Counted from the stretch's first letter, positions 11,057 to 20,297 are shown. The stretch is DNA of 64,000 nucleotides from CAIQPS01 sp963721365 (GCA_963721365.1 CAVRJE010000014.1:11983-75982), one strand, 5' to 3'. Numbers and translations: made by a program. The notes: a model not told the origin generated them from the letters alone.

Positions 11057-12329
11057 TCACTTGGCGGCGAGAGCCTCCATGTCCTTGCGCCAGCCTTCCG
11101 GGCTCGCGTGGATCACCCGGCCCTCGAAACGGGCCCGCAGGCCCGACGAGAAAGCCCAGAAACTGAGCCGCTATGGCGAGATCGGCGCGTTCTCCGGTGA
11201 GCATCTCCGGCGGCCCGTAGAGGGCTTCTTTGGAGAACTGGGGAGCGCACAGCAGCCTGGATACCAGGGCCGGCATCTCGTCGCCGCCGGCGAAGTGATA
11301 GGTGGCGCGGTCCTCTCCGGTCAGGGCCTCGAGGAACCAGGCGCCGTTCTTGCCGGCCAGAAGCCAGAGCAGCCCCTCGCCCGCCTCGGTCGTCTCCCGG
11401 GAGCTGCCCAGCCAGGACGAGGCCGGCCCGGCCCAGTCGAGCAGGAACTGCCCCTCGTCTTTGCGCACGCAGCCGGCCAGCCAGGTGTCGCGGAAAGCCT
11501 GTTCGAACCCCGGGCAGATGGCGTTCAGCTCTTGGAGGGTGCGCAGCCGCCCGGGCGGCCAGTCCCCGGCCAGGATCCCGCGGTAGGCCGCTGGCAGCGC
11601 GGGTACGGAGGCGGCCAGGACGGTCCCGCTTCGTTCGCCAGCACTTCACGGTACTCGCGGAGCGAGTCGAGCAGATCCTGGGTCTGCTTGCCCGACTTGG
11701 AGAAGACGATCTCGCGCCCCGGCCACTCCGAGACGCGGATGGCGTAGGCGCTCTCGTCGAAGGTCGATCGTCTCGGTGAGCGCGACGAAGAGCGGGTCCA
11801 GGTCGCGACCTTCGCGGGCGAACACCATGACGTCTTCGAAGAGCAGCGCCCTGAACGGCTCGGAAGCGCCCGGCTGCCCGGGGCCGCGCCGCACCGCAGC
11901 CGGGCCGGTCGCGTCCATGCCGGCCACCGTCCCGGAGAACGGCTTCCCCTCGCCCGACCCGCCGAGCCGCAGGGCCTTGGCCCGGGCGACCAGCCACGTG
12001 CGCCGGAGCGCGTCGAGCAGGGTGGGGCCTTCGGCGCCGAGCTTCGCCAGCGACAGGCGCGGACGAGGGCGGCTCCGGGTCGAGGGCTCGGCCGGTCGCC
12101 GCCGCGGGCGGCCGCGGTCCCGGCACCGTCAGCTCCAGGGTGTAGCCGTCCCCGGCGACGCCCGGCCAGTCTCCTGCACCGGGAACACCAAGGGGCTGCC
12201 CGCCGTCCGGCGCTGACGACGAGCGAGACCTCGTCGAACGACCACTCCGCGGTCCCGACCGGCCCGCGAACGCGAACTGGCAGGTGCGGCTCATCGAACG
12301 GCGCCGATCATGCGAGGGCCGCCGGCCAT
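11057..12329 (-). CDS. Conserved hypothetical protein with PH-like segment
   Basis: I do not recognise a named family. Joining frames (breaks near 12290, 12180, 12080, 11765, 11640 and 11140) gives about 420 residues. The middle contains EPFRALLFEDVMVFAREGRD and, after a break, YAIRVSEWPGREIVFSKSGK, then a helix LLDSLREYREVL; a beta-rich stretch closed by such a helix recalls bacterial PH-like domains. The C-terminal half is rich in Trp and Leu, ending near GWRKDMEALAAK. No signal peptide or membrane segment. ATG at 12327-12329 overlaps the stop of the zinc-ribbon gene (TGATG), so the two are coupled. The presence of a gene is fairly sure; its function is open. Confidence 0.6.
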
Positions 12330-12960
12330 CACGTCGTCTTCAGGCCGCACTCGGGGCAGAACTTCGAACCGGCCTTGAACTTGGTGCCGCACTTGGGGCA
12401 CTCGGTCTTGGGCAGCAGGGACTCGCCGCACTCGGCGCAGAACTTGCCTCCGTCGTTCTCGACGCCGCAGGAGGGGCAGATGACCACGGCCGCAGCCTTC
12501 AGGTCCAGTCCCTCGGTGAGGTCCTGTTGCCGCAGCTTCTCTCCGGCCTGGTCGATGGTTATCTGCGCCTGCAGGAACTGATCTCCCGCTGGGCCATCGG
12601 GGCGCAGTCCACGCACAGAGCCCCGCTCCTTGTTCCAGCAGACCTCCCGCACACCCACTGGCCGCAGCGCTTGCACTGGTGAACAGCGGCCGGATCTCGG
12701 CCACCGCCTCCTTGAGCGCGGAATCGTGGGCCGGGCCCTGCACCAGGTCGCTGCAGCTGGTCGGCGCCGTTCGAAGCGCTTCCCAGGAAGCCGCCGAGCA
12801 TGCTGCCGGCGCCGCGCAGCAGCCCGGTGGCCATGCCGGCCTTGCTGGCCTTCCAGGTGGACATGTAGCCGTTGCCGCAGCGTTCGCAGTTGAACTTGAA
12901 CTGGTAGCCGCTCTCGGTCGACAGGTCCTCGTAGTTGTCGGTGAACTCGATCGGTGCCAC
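12329..12960 (-). CDS. Multi-zinc-ribbon protein
   Basis: Small cytoplasmic protein of about 210 residues built from Cys-pair zinc ribbons. Near the N-terminus is FNCERCGNGYMSTWKASKAG, followed by a Gly-rich linker; a second CxxC pair is KRCGQWVC; the C-terminus carries three ribbons: CPSCGVENDGGKFCAECG, ECPKCGTKFKAG and SKFCPECG. A central helix (QAQITIDQAGEKLRQQDL) may pair proteins. Frames break near 12755, 12690 and 12580. GTG at 12958-12960 has a GAGGGGG site upstream. Such proteins often serve as scaffolds or nucleic-acid/protein binders; the exact role is unknown. Coupled to the downstream unknown gene. Confidence 0.75.
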
Positions 12961-13102
12961 GTGTACCCCCTCGGGAGAGCCGTCGTGCAGGTCTCACTCC
13001 CTGCAAGCTAGCAGGCGACGACGAGCGGAGTCAAGGCGCCGGGACCTGCCGGAACGCGCGGACGGCGGCAGCAAGGCGTAGCGCCGGCGCCCGCGGAGAC
13101 GG

Positions 13103-13126
13103 TAGAATCGCGAGTGAGCGCTCACT
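13103..13126 (+). promoter_or_regulatory. -10 element with 14-bp palindromic operator before athL
   Basis: TAGAAT at 13103-13108 matches the TANNNT -10 box that recurs before other genes here. Immediately downstream, AGTGAGCGCTCACT at 13113-13126 is a perfect 14-bp palindrome covering the predicted +1. A palindrome of this size and sequence style is typical of TetR-family operators, and the position would block initiation. The -35 is poor. The regulated gene would be the transhydroxylase at 13209. No TetR gene is adjacent; the nearest is at 32607-33241. Confidence 0.55.
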
Positions 13127-13208
13127 TGTTAGCGCTCGGCGGCGCGCGCCCGAGCCGCATCGGCGACGAGCCGGGGAGGTCGCGAGCGAATGGCGAGGCT
13201 CGGTACGG

Positions 13209-15850
13209 ATGGCGCAGGCAGCAGGCGAGATCCGGAGACTCACCACCTGCACCAACGGGGGGCCATTGTTCGTGGACGTCCAGGACGGCCGCATCGTCCG
13301 CATGACGCCCATCGAGTTCGACGACAGCGACGCCGGCTCGTGGTCTATCGAGGCGCGAGGCCGCACGTTCACCCCGCCGCGCAAGACCACCAACTCCCCC
13401 TACACCGTCGCCTACCGCTCCCTGGTCTACTCGCCCAAGCGGATCCTCACCCCGCTCAAGCGCGTCGACTTCGACCCCACCGGTGCCCCGGGGTCCACCG
13501 GACCGGGCGGCCGCAATACCACAGAACCGCGGCGTCTCCGGCTACGAGCCGATCACCTGGGACGAGGCGCTCGACATCGTCGCCGCCGAGATCGTGCGGG
13601 TCAAACGGGAATGTGGCCCGGGAGCCATCCTCAGCACGCCCAGTTCCCACCACATGTGGGGGAACATAGGCTACCGCCACAGCACCTATTTCCGCTTCAT
13701 GAACCTGGTCGGCTTCACCTACGGCGAGCACAACCCCGATAGCTGGGAAGGCTGGCACTGGGGCGCGACGCACATGTGGGGCCAGAGCCACCGTCTGGGC
13801 CTGCCCGAGCAGTACGACCTACTGGAGGACGCGCTCCAGAACAACCGAGATGGTTGTCTTCTGGTCCGCCGACCCTGAGGCCACCTGCGGGGGCATCTAC
13901 GCCGCCTTTGAGAGCACGCCCCGCCGGCAGTGGCTCAAAGATCTCGGGGTAAAAATGATCGTTATCGATCCCTACTTCAACCACACCGCCGGCTTGGTCG
14001 CCGACAAGTGGCTGGCTCCGCGCCCGGGCACCGACGTGGCCGTGGCTCTCGCCATCGCCTACGTGTGGCTGACCGAGGGCACGTACGACAAGGAGTACGT
14101 GGCCGGCCGCACGGTGGGCTTCGACCAGTGGGAGGACTACGTCCTTGGGGTCCCGGACGGCACGCCCAAGACGCCCGAGTGGGCCGAGCGCCGAATCCGG
14201 CGTGCCCAGCGCGGGAGATCCGGGCCCTCGCCCGCGAGTGGGCCGCGAAAAGGACGATGCTCGCGCCGGGCAGCAACCACGGCATGGGCGGCGCCTGCCG
14301 ATCGGCCACCGGGAACGAATGGACACGCGCCATGGTCGCCCTGGCGGCTATGCAGGGCATGGGCAAGCCGGGCAGCAACATCTGGGCGACGACCACCGGG
14401 CACGCCGGTCGACTGCTCCTTCGTCATGGACGGCTACGCCGAGGGCGGCATCTCCGGCGACGTGGACAACACCGCCGCCGGCTTCCGCTGGGTCTACCGG
14501 ATGTTCCCGCAACGGCGGCGCCACTCGCACCGCCCACCACTCCACCGAGGGCCAGACCGTCGACCGCCTGCGCATCCCCGAGGCCCTCATGGGAGAGAGC
14601 CTCGAGTGGCGGGGCAAGGGCTTCTGCGGCAGTTCCATCGAGAGCCAGTTCAAGCTCTACAAGTACCCGGCGTCGGGATACTCGCCCATCGGCATGTACT
14701 ACCGGTATGGCGGCTCCTATCTGGGCACCATGACCGAAAGCAACCGGCTGGCCCGGGCCTACCGGGAGGGCGACGTCCCCTTCGTCGTCAACCAGAACGT
14801 CTGGTTCGAGGGCGAGACCAGGTTCGCCGACATCATCCTGCCCGCCTGCACCAACCTGGAGCGCTGGGACATCGCGGAGTGGGCCAACTGCTCGGGCTAC
14901 GTGACCGACTCCTACACCATGTGCAACCACCGGGTGATCGTGCTGCAGAAGAAGTGCATCGAGCCGCTCGGCGAGTCGAAGTCCGACTACCAGATATTCG
15001 CCGAACTGGCCAAGAGGCTCGGCATCTGGGCGATCTTCACCGACGGCGGCAAGACCGAGTACGACTGGGTCAAGCAGTCCTTCGCCGCCTCCGACCTGCC
15101 CAAGCACATCACCTGGGAGGAGTTCGAGAAGAAGGGCTACTTCGTGGTGCCGCCCCGGCCGGCCGGAGAAGACGTCCACTCCCGCCTTCCGCTGGTTCGC
15201 GGAGGACCGGGTGCGCGACACGCCCGACTGGGGCCCCCACCCGGCCGACACGGTCGCTCTCAAAGGGTCTGCAGACCACGTCGGGCAAGATCGAGTTCGT
15301 CTCCTCCAGCCTCACCCGCTTCGAGAAGACCGACGGCGCCGATCCCGAGCGCCCGGTCATGGGGCCGCAGTACCTGGAGAGCTGGGAGGGCCACCGCACC
15401 GCGGCGCTGGTCGAGAAGTACCCGCTGCAGATGATCTCCCCGCACCCGCGCTTCTCCTTCCACACCATGGGCGACGGCAAGCAGACCTGGATGAACGAGG
15501 TCAAGGACCACCGGGTGCTCAAGGAGGATGGGCACTACTACTGGATCATGCGGCTGAGCACGGCCGACGCGGCCGCCCGCGGCATCGCGGACGGCGACTT
15601 GATCCGGGCCTTCAACGACCGGGGCTCGGTGATCCTCGCCGCCCAGGTCACCGAACGCCTGGCGCCGGGCGTGGTGCACTCCTACGAAAGCTGTTCCGAC
15701 TATCTGCCCCTGGGTGAGCCCGGCCGTTCCTCGGAGCGCGCCGGGTGCGTGAACACCTTGACGTCCAAGCGCTACATCACTCCGACGTCGACGGGAATGG
15801 CGCCCAACTCCTGCCTGGTCCAAGTCGAGAAATGGGAGGGCGAGCAGTGA
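13209..15850 (+). CDS. athL: Pyrogallol-phloroglucinol transhydroxylase-like large subunit
   Basis: Molybdopterin enzyme of the DMSO reductase family that in Pelobacter acidigallici moves a hydroxyl group between polyhydroxybenzenes without O2 (pyrogallol to phloroglucinol). The reconstructed length, about 880 residues, equals the family norm of about 875. Signature stretches are TPSSHHMWGNIGYRHSTY and HNPDSWEGWHWG. Residues matching His144, Tyr152, Asp174, the Mo ligand Ser175 and Tyr404 (MDGYAEGGISGD) are all present. The C-terminal SYESCSDYLPLG and VQVEKWEGEQ also fit. Frames break near 13515, 13860, 14195, 14405, 14515, 15180 and 15270. The iron-sulfur small subunit (athS), which normally partners it, is not encoded next to it. 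A related resorcinol-hydroxylase-type activity is the main alternative. Confidence 0.88.
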
Positions 15851-15860
15851 GCGGCGCGGC

Positions 15861-15884
15861 GAGGCGGTCGGCGAGGCGGTCGGC
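15861..15884 (+). repeat. Tandem 12-bp repeat after athL
   Basis: GAGGCGGTCGGC occurs twice in direct succession (15861-15872 and 15873-15884), 11 nt after the athL stop. The surrounding 15851-16038 holds no convincing gene; in one frame it reads GEAVGEAVGRW and ends near 15972, which I do not call a gene. Confidence 0.5.
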
Positions 15885-15959
15885 AGGTGGCGGGCGGTCG
15901 CGCGCGCCAAGGAGGCGGCCATCAGCATGACTACCCAGGGACTTGTCCCCGCCTATGAA

Positions 15960-15979
15960 GTGTGTCAGATCTGACACAC
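15960..15979. promoter_or_regulatory. 20-bp perfect palindrome upstream of the amidohydrolase gene
   Basis: GTGTGTCAGATCTGACACAC is a perfect 20-bp inverted repeat without spacer, 59 bp before the ATG of the amidohydrolase gene. The length and A/T centre fit an operator for a dimeric repressor or activator; as an RNA hairpin it would have no loop. It lies in the 188-bp gap between athL and the amidohydrolase, so it may separate the control of the two. The regulator is unknown. Confidence 0.55.
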
Positions 15980-16038
15980 AGCACGGGTTCAAAGAGAAGT
16001 ACTTCGAGTCAGCGGCGACCGAATTCAGGAGGCCACAG

Positions 16039-17064
16039 ATGAAAAGGATCGATTTCGAGGTCCATTTCGCGACGCAAAGCTGGGTGGATGCTCTCACCGA
16101 AAACCCCGGCTACCCGCGGCTGGCCCACGACCCCGCCACCGGTAACCGCCGTCTCTACTACCAGGCCGACGCCGCCGAGCCCTATCCGGACGCCCTTCTC
16201 GACAAACTGCTCGACCTCGGCGCGGGGCGGATCGCCGCCATGGATGCGGCGGGAGTCGACGTGGCCGTCCTGTCCCTGACCGCTCCGGGCATCGAGCAAC
16301 TTGAGCCGTCGTGGGCCACGAAGCTCGCTCGGGAGGCCAACGACGAGCTGGCCGCCGCTATCGCCAGGTATCCCGACCGCTTCATCGGCTACGCCGCCCT
16401 GTGCCCCAAGCAACCCGAACAAGCCATCCAGGAACTCGAGCGCTGCGTCAAGGAGCTCGGCTTCAAGGGGTGGAAGACGCACTGTAACTATGGCGACTCC
16501 TACATCGACGAGAAACAGTATTGGCCCATCCTGGCGAAGTGCGCCGAACTGGACGTGCCCATCTACCTGCACCCCACGGTGCCGATGATCAAGGAGTTCT
16601 GGACCTACGGGCTGGCTCTGGCGGGCCCCGGCTTTGGGTTCGGGGTGGAGACCTCGTTGGCCATGTTCCGGCTGGTGCTGAGCGGGGCCTTCGACGCATA
16701 CCCGAACCTCAAGGTCGTCCTCGGCCACTACGGGGAGGGGCTGCCCTTCATCCTCGACCGCATCGACTTCGCCGCCAACTTCGCGCATGTCGCGGCCGAC
16801 TCGGGCGCCTTCGTCCCCCTCAAGCGCAAGCCGAGCGAGTACCTGCGCGAGAACATGTGGGTGTCGACGAGCTGCAACTATCTGCCCGGCGCCTTCGCCT
16901 GCTCCTGGAACGACCTGGGCAAGGAGCACGTGGTCTTCGGCAGCGACTACCCGTATGGGAAGATGGACGAGTGCCTGGCCTTCCTCGAAGGCCGGGGTCT
17001 TTCGGATGCTGAGAAGGAGATGCTCTACGAGAAGAACGCGGCTGCGCTAGGAGTGGAGGTATGA
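16039..17064 (+). CDS. Amidohydrolase-2 family, gamma-resorcylate-decarboxylase-like
   Basis: Intact metal-dependent enzyme of the amidohydrolase/ACMSD group, 341 residues. The motifs match gamma-resorcylate (2,6-dihydroxybenzoate) decarboxylases: Glu-x-His at the start (FEVHFAT, compared with LEEHFAI in the family), a metal-binding His in YLHPTVP, a catalytic-site His in LGHYGEGLPF, and the metal Asp in FGSDYPYG. PDRFIGYAAL and ELERCVKELGFKG are also shared. These enzymes remove or add CO2 on hydroxylated benzoates without cofactor. Position right after athL suggests it supplies or removes a polyhydroxybenzene carboxylate, an inference. ATG at 16039 follows AGGAGG at 16027-16032. The stop overlaps the next start (ATGA). 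Confidence 0.85.
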   Translation: MKRIDFEVHFATQSWVDALTENPGYPRLAHDPATGNRRLYYQADAAEPYPDALLDKLLDLGAGRIAAMDAAGVDVAVLSLTAPGIEQLEPSWATKLAREANDELAAAIARYPDRFIGYAALCPKQPEQAIQELERCVKELGFKGWKTHCNYGDSYIDEKQYWPILAKCAELDVPIYLHPTVPMIKEFWTYGLALAGPGFGFGVETSLAMFRLVLSGAFDAYPNLKVVLGHYGEGLPFILDRIDFAANFAHVAADSGAFVPLKRKPSEYLRENMWVSTSCNYLPGAFACSWNDLGKEHVVFGSDYPYGKMDECLAFLEGRGLSDAEKEMLYEKNAAALGVEV

Positions 17065-17903
17065 CCGTGAAACCGACTCGCGTGTCTCTGCTGGACGGCG
17101 GCTCGCTCGCCATCGACGGCTACAAGGTCTACTGGAACCGGGGCCCGAGCGGCGATATCCGCTTCCCCGTCTACTCGGTGCTCGTGGACCATGAGGATGG
17201 CCTGTTCGTCTACGACACGGGCTTCGATCTGCTCCACATGCAGACCTACATCCCCGGGGACCAGCCCCTTCAGACCCCGGACCAGACCCTGCCCGCTCAG
17301 CTGGCCAAGCTCGGGATCAAGCCATCCGCCGTGACCCACATCCTCAGCTCTCACCTGCACATCGACCACTGCGGCGGCCATGAGTTCTTCCCCAGGGCGC
17401 TGGTCTACTGCCACGCCGCCGAGTACGCGCAGGCCCAGAAGCCGGCGCTGTTCGAGCGGATGAGCTACTCCGACCTCAGCTTCGACCCGGCGCTGGGAGC
17501 GGCCCGCGATGGAATGGATCTCGGCAGCGAGGGCGATGGCGACCGGGGAGCGTCGCCCAAGTACGAACTGGTCCGGGGCGACGTGGAGGTGGCCAAAGGC
17601 GTGCACCTGATCGAGACCCCGGGGCATTCGGCCGGGCCACTACAGCCTGCTGGTGGAGTTCGGCGGCGAGGGTGCGCCGGGGCCGCCTCGCGCCGGCCGA
17701 TGCTCTTCACCGGCGACGCAGCCATGACGCCGCGCAATCTGGAGATGATGGTCATCGGCGGCTTCCACCTCGACCCGGTCAAGGGCACCGAGTCCCTGCA
17801 GAAGATCAAGGACGTGGCGGCGCAGTATGGGGCCGAGATCTTCTGTTCTCACAGCATGCCCGACTTCGAGGGGTGGCTGAAGGCGCCGGAGTGGTACCAG
17901 TAG
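17061..17903 (+). CDS. Metallo-beta-lactamase-fold hydrolase, lactonase-like
   Basis: About 280 residues with the HxHxDH metal motif (SSHLHIDHCGG), a further His in ETPGHSAGH, the bridging Asp in LFTGDAAM and a C-terminal His in FCSHSMPD. The N-terminal layout and SVLVDHEDGLFVYDTGFD match the N-acyl-homoserine lactonase (AttM/AiiA) branch, which opens lactone rings. Two compensating indels between about 17635 and 17690 scramble roughly 18 residues; the other frame there reads HYSLLVEFGGEGAPGP, as expected. ATG at 17061 overlaps the amidohydrolase stop, so the two act in one operon. A ring-opened or lactone intermediate of aromatic breakdown is a possible substrate, but unproven. Confidence 0.85.
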   Translation: MTVKPTRVSLLDGGSLAIDGYKVYWNRGPSGDIRFPVYSVLVDHEDGLFVYDTGFDLLHMQTYIPGDQPLQTPDQTLPAQLAKLGIKPSAVTHILSSHLHIDHCGGHEFFPRALVYCHAAEYAQAQKPALFERMSYSDLSFDPALGAARDGMDLGSEGDGDRGASPKYELVRGDVEVAKGVHLIETPGHSAGPLQPAGGVRRRGCAGAASRRPMLFTGDAAMTPRNLEMMVIGGFHLDPVKGTESLQKIKDVAAQYGAEIFCSHSMPDFEGWLKAPEWYQ

Positions 17904-17930
17904 ACCTGCCACGGCCACGTGCTCGGGCGG

Positions 17931-17936
17931 TAGAAT
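17931..17936 (+). promoter_or_regulatory. -10 element of a probable leaderless transcript
   Basis: TAGAAT (17931-17936) is followed by 6 nt (CTGCCC) and then the ATG of the HAD gene at 17943. Transcription starts about 7 nt after a -10 box, so the first transcribed base would be the A of ATG. No ribosome-binding site is present. Leaderless mRNAs with this geometry are common in actinobacteria. Confidence 0.6.
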
Positions 17937-17942
17937 CTGCCC

Positions 17943-18566
17943 ATGACCCCCGACGCCCTCATCTTCGACCTGGACGGCACCCTCTGGGACGCGGCCGCCG
18001 CCTCTGCCTACGGCTGGAACCTGGCCCTCGATGAACTGGGACTGTCCCGGCGGGTGACAATCGATGGCATCCGCTCGGTCTCCGGCCGGCCGTTCCCTCA
18101 GTGCGTGGAGACCCTTCTTCCCGAGTTGTTCCCTGCCCCCGCGCCCACGCTCGAGTTGCTCGAGGCCAGGGAGCGGACCGGCATCGAACTCATGGCCGGA
18201 GTGCTCTACGACGGCGTCGCGGACGGCCTGTCCCGGCTTGACGGGCGGTACCCCTTGTTCCTGGTGAGCAACTGTCCGGGCTGGTACCTGGAGGAATTCT
18301 TCCGGGTCACCGGCCTACGGGACCGCTTCACCGGCTGGGACTGCCACGGTTCATCGGGGATCGCTAAATCCGGAATGCTCCTGAACCTGGCTGCGACTCA
18401 CCGCCTGGAGCATGCCGTCTACGTGGGCGATACCCAGGGTGATCGGGAGTCCGCCGAACAGGCGGGCGTGGACTTCGCCTTCGTCCGGTACGGGTTCGGC
18501 CGGGTCGAGGGGGCGCCGCTATCGTTCGCCGGCTTCGGCGAGTTGGTCTCCCACTACCTGGCGTAG
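17943..18566 (+). CDS. HAD-superfamily phosphatase, phosphoglycolate-phosphatase-like
   Basis: Intact, 207 residues. The N-terminal nucleophile motif IFDLDGTLWD (DxDGT), motif II in LVSNC, the Lys of motif III (SGIAKSGM) and the acidic motif IV in YVGDTQGDRESAEQAG are present. The helical cap follows motif I, as in the phosphoglycolate phosphatase/beta-phosphoglucomutase branch. The substrate cannot be told from sequence. It appears to be transcribed from its own leaderless promoter. Confidence 0.88.
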   Translation: MTPDALIFDLDGTLWDAAAASAYGWNLALDELGLSRRVTIDGIRSVSGRPFPQCVETLLPELFPAPAPTLELLEARERTGIELMAGVLYDGVADGLSRLDGRYPLFLVSNCPGWYLEEFFRVTGLRDRFTGWDCHGSSGIAKSGMLLNLAATHRLEHAVYVGDTQGDRESAEQAGVDFAFVRYGFGRVEGAPLSFAGFGELVSHYLA

Positions 18567-18586
18567 CCTCGCTGCCGCGGCGCGAC

Positions 18587-19017
18587 TCACCGCTGGTCGG
18601 TGCGCTCGAGCTCGGAATAGGGGAACCAGGTTGCCCCCTTGTCCAGCTTGACCATGGCCCCGCCGGCGGTCGTCCAGAGTATCCTCCCGGTCCGGCCCAG
18701 GTACTGCTCCAACCATTCGGGCGGAGAGCGTATCCCCGAGACGCGGTCCTTGACGATCGTGACCTTGTCGCCGGCCTTGAGCGCCTCGCGGGGGGAGGGA
18801 CGAACCGGCTCAGATCCACGGGCGTCGCCGCACCCGCCGCCTCGCGGTATCTCACGGACACCTCGATCACCGGGGGCGCGGGCTGGGGAAGCACGGTGCT
18901 CTCGACCGACAGGGTACCGAGCATGGGCTGGTCGTCGCCCACCGGCTCCTCCACGTAGTGGGTGCGGCCGTCCGCCTCCCCGAGAAGATACAGGTTGACC
19001 TTGAGACCCACCGTCAT
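18587..19017 (-). CDS. Hypothetical protein with SH3/KOW-like C-terminus
   Basis: About 143 residues after joining two frames (break near 18795). The N-terminal half is MTVGLKVNLYLLGEADGRTH, followed by a Pro-rich region. The C-terminal half has AGDKVTIVKDRVSG and GRILWTTAGGAMVKLDKG, a beta-rich pattern like KOW/SH3 domains, ending WFPYSELERTDQR. No catalytic motif is seen. ATG at 19015-19017 lies 4 nt after the RidA stop, so it is the third gene of a leftward operon (hydrolase - ridA - this gene). Function unknown. Confidence 0.62.
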
Positions 19018-19021
19018 CCCC

Positions 19022-19418
19022 CTATCCGGCCGCCGTCGCTTCGATCTCGATCATCCACTCCGGCTCGGCCAGCCGGCTGATGCCCAGAAGGGTGGACGCC
19101 GGCTTGCAGCCACGCGGCCTTGAGCCGCTCACCCACTCCGGGGACCGCCTCCAGGAAGGCCGGCACGTCGGTGACGTAGTAGTTCAGCCGGACGATATCG
19201 GACAGTCTGAGGCCGGCCTTCCCGAGGACGATCTCGAGGTTATCCAGAGCCTGGTGGAACTGCGCGGCCATGTCGCCGGGATGCACGGTCGCTCCGTTTG
19301 CGTCCACCGACACCTGCCCGGCGCAGTAGACTACCCGTTCAGCGCCCCGTACCTCGATCGCCTGGGAGAAGTCGAACTGGTCCTGCCAGTCGCCCGGGTT
19401 TATCGCTCGCCTTTCCAT
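19022..19418 (-). CDS. RidA/YjgF-family protein
   Basis: Small trimeric enzyme family that deaminates reactive enamine/imine intermediates. About 132 residues: RVVYCAGQVSVDANG, the helix DMAAQFHQALDNLEIVLGKA and DIVRLNYYVTDVPAFLEAVP are family-typical. A break near 19105 shifts the last 30 residues; in the correct frame they read LLGISRLAEPEWMIEIEA, with the conserved Arg and Glu of the active site. Second gene of a three-gene leftward operon. A role in clean-up of a specific metabolite is possible, but the substrate is not evident. Confidence 0.85.
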
Positions 19419-19423
19419 GTTCG

Positions 19424-20203
19424 CTAGACCTTTCCCGTGAAGTCTCTGATCGCCTTGGCCACCTCGTCCGGCATGGAGTAGTGCGCCCCGTGGTTGCCGG
19501 GTATGACCGCGACGCTCGTCCCCAGCCGCTCGGCCAGCCAGGTGGCCGCCTCCATGAAGAAGGGCGGGCTCTCGGACCCACAGAGCACCTTGACCGGCGT
19601 GGACACCCGGGCCAGCTCCTCGTCGGAGGGCCGGTAGTACTCGAAGTTGTCGAACTCGATATCGATCCAGGTGCGGTCGGCTGCCAGCCGCTCCTTGTAT
19701 CCCTCGGAGAAACCGTCGTAGATGATGTCGCCGGTGAGGGTCCTCAAGAAGGGTACCTTGCCGTTGGCGGTAGCCTGCTTCAGCCAGGCGAGCACCTGCC
19801 CCGAGTCGGTCATTCCCGTGAACAGCGGCGGCTCGTGCAGCATGGCCCCGCCGACGGCCTCCGGGTGGCGGAGGACCAGGCTGAGCCCGATGATGGCGCC
19901 TGAGCTGTTGCCCCAGATCGTGGCCGGGGCGAGACCGGTGGCCTCGAGGAGAGCGGCTGCGTCGTCGGCCTGCTCCTCCACGGTGGTGCCCGTGAAGCCT
20001 TCGGGCCGCGGGCTGCGCGAATAGCCTCGGCGGTCGTAAGAGAGGATGGTGAACTCGTCCTGCAGCAGTGCGGCCACGCGGGCGTACTCCTCCGCGTCGC
20101 CTTCGGCCCCTGGGATGAAAAGCAAGGCGGGGCCCGAGCCCCTCAGTTCGTAGTAGAGCTGGGTGCCGTTCGCGTCGACCAGGGTCGGCAGCGGCTTGGT
20201 CAT
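19424..20203 (-). CDS. Alpha/beta hydrolase
   Basis: Intact, 259 residues, cytoplasmic. The oxyanion-hole region is LLFIPGAEGDAEEY and the nucleophile elbow is WGNSSGAIIG (GxSxG). SYDRRGYSRSPRP is typical of the esterase/epoxide hydrolase-like group. The catalytic His lies in PGNHGAHYSMPDE. ATG at 20201-20203 has an AGGAA site. It heads the operon with RidA and the KOW-like protein, transcribed away from gnd. The substrate is unknown. Confidence 0.9.
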   Translation of the reverse strand: MTKPLPTLVDANGTQLYYELRGSGPALLFIPGAEGDAEEYARVAALLQDEFTILSYDRRGYSRSPRPEGFTGTTVEEQADDAAALLEATGLAPATIWGNSSGAIIGLSLVLRHPEAVGGAMLHEPPLFTGMTDSGQVLAWLKQATANGKVPFLRTLTGDIIYDGFSEGYKERLAADRTWIDIEFDNFEYYRPSDEELARVSTPVKVLCGSESPPFFMEAATWLAERLGTSVAVIPGNHGAHYSMPDEVAKAIRDFTGKV

Positions 20204-20297
20204 GTTTCCTCCCGTGGACGAGTTCGCAGCTCCTCGAGCGGTCTTGCCTACTCCATTGAATGACCCCGAGCGCCGGAAGTCAAACCGTCGTCCTTGC

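Noticed and set aside
15851..15972. Possible small gene with GEAVGEAVGRW between athL and the amidohydrolase
   Set aside because: No ribosome site or start, its content comes from a 12-bp tandem repeat, and the frame ends in the palindrome.
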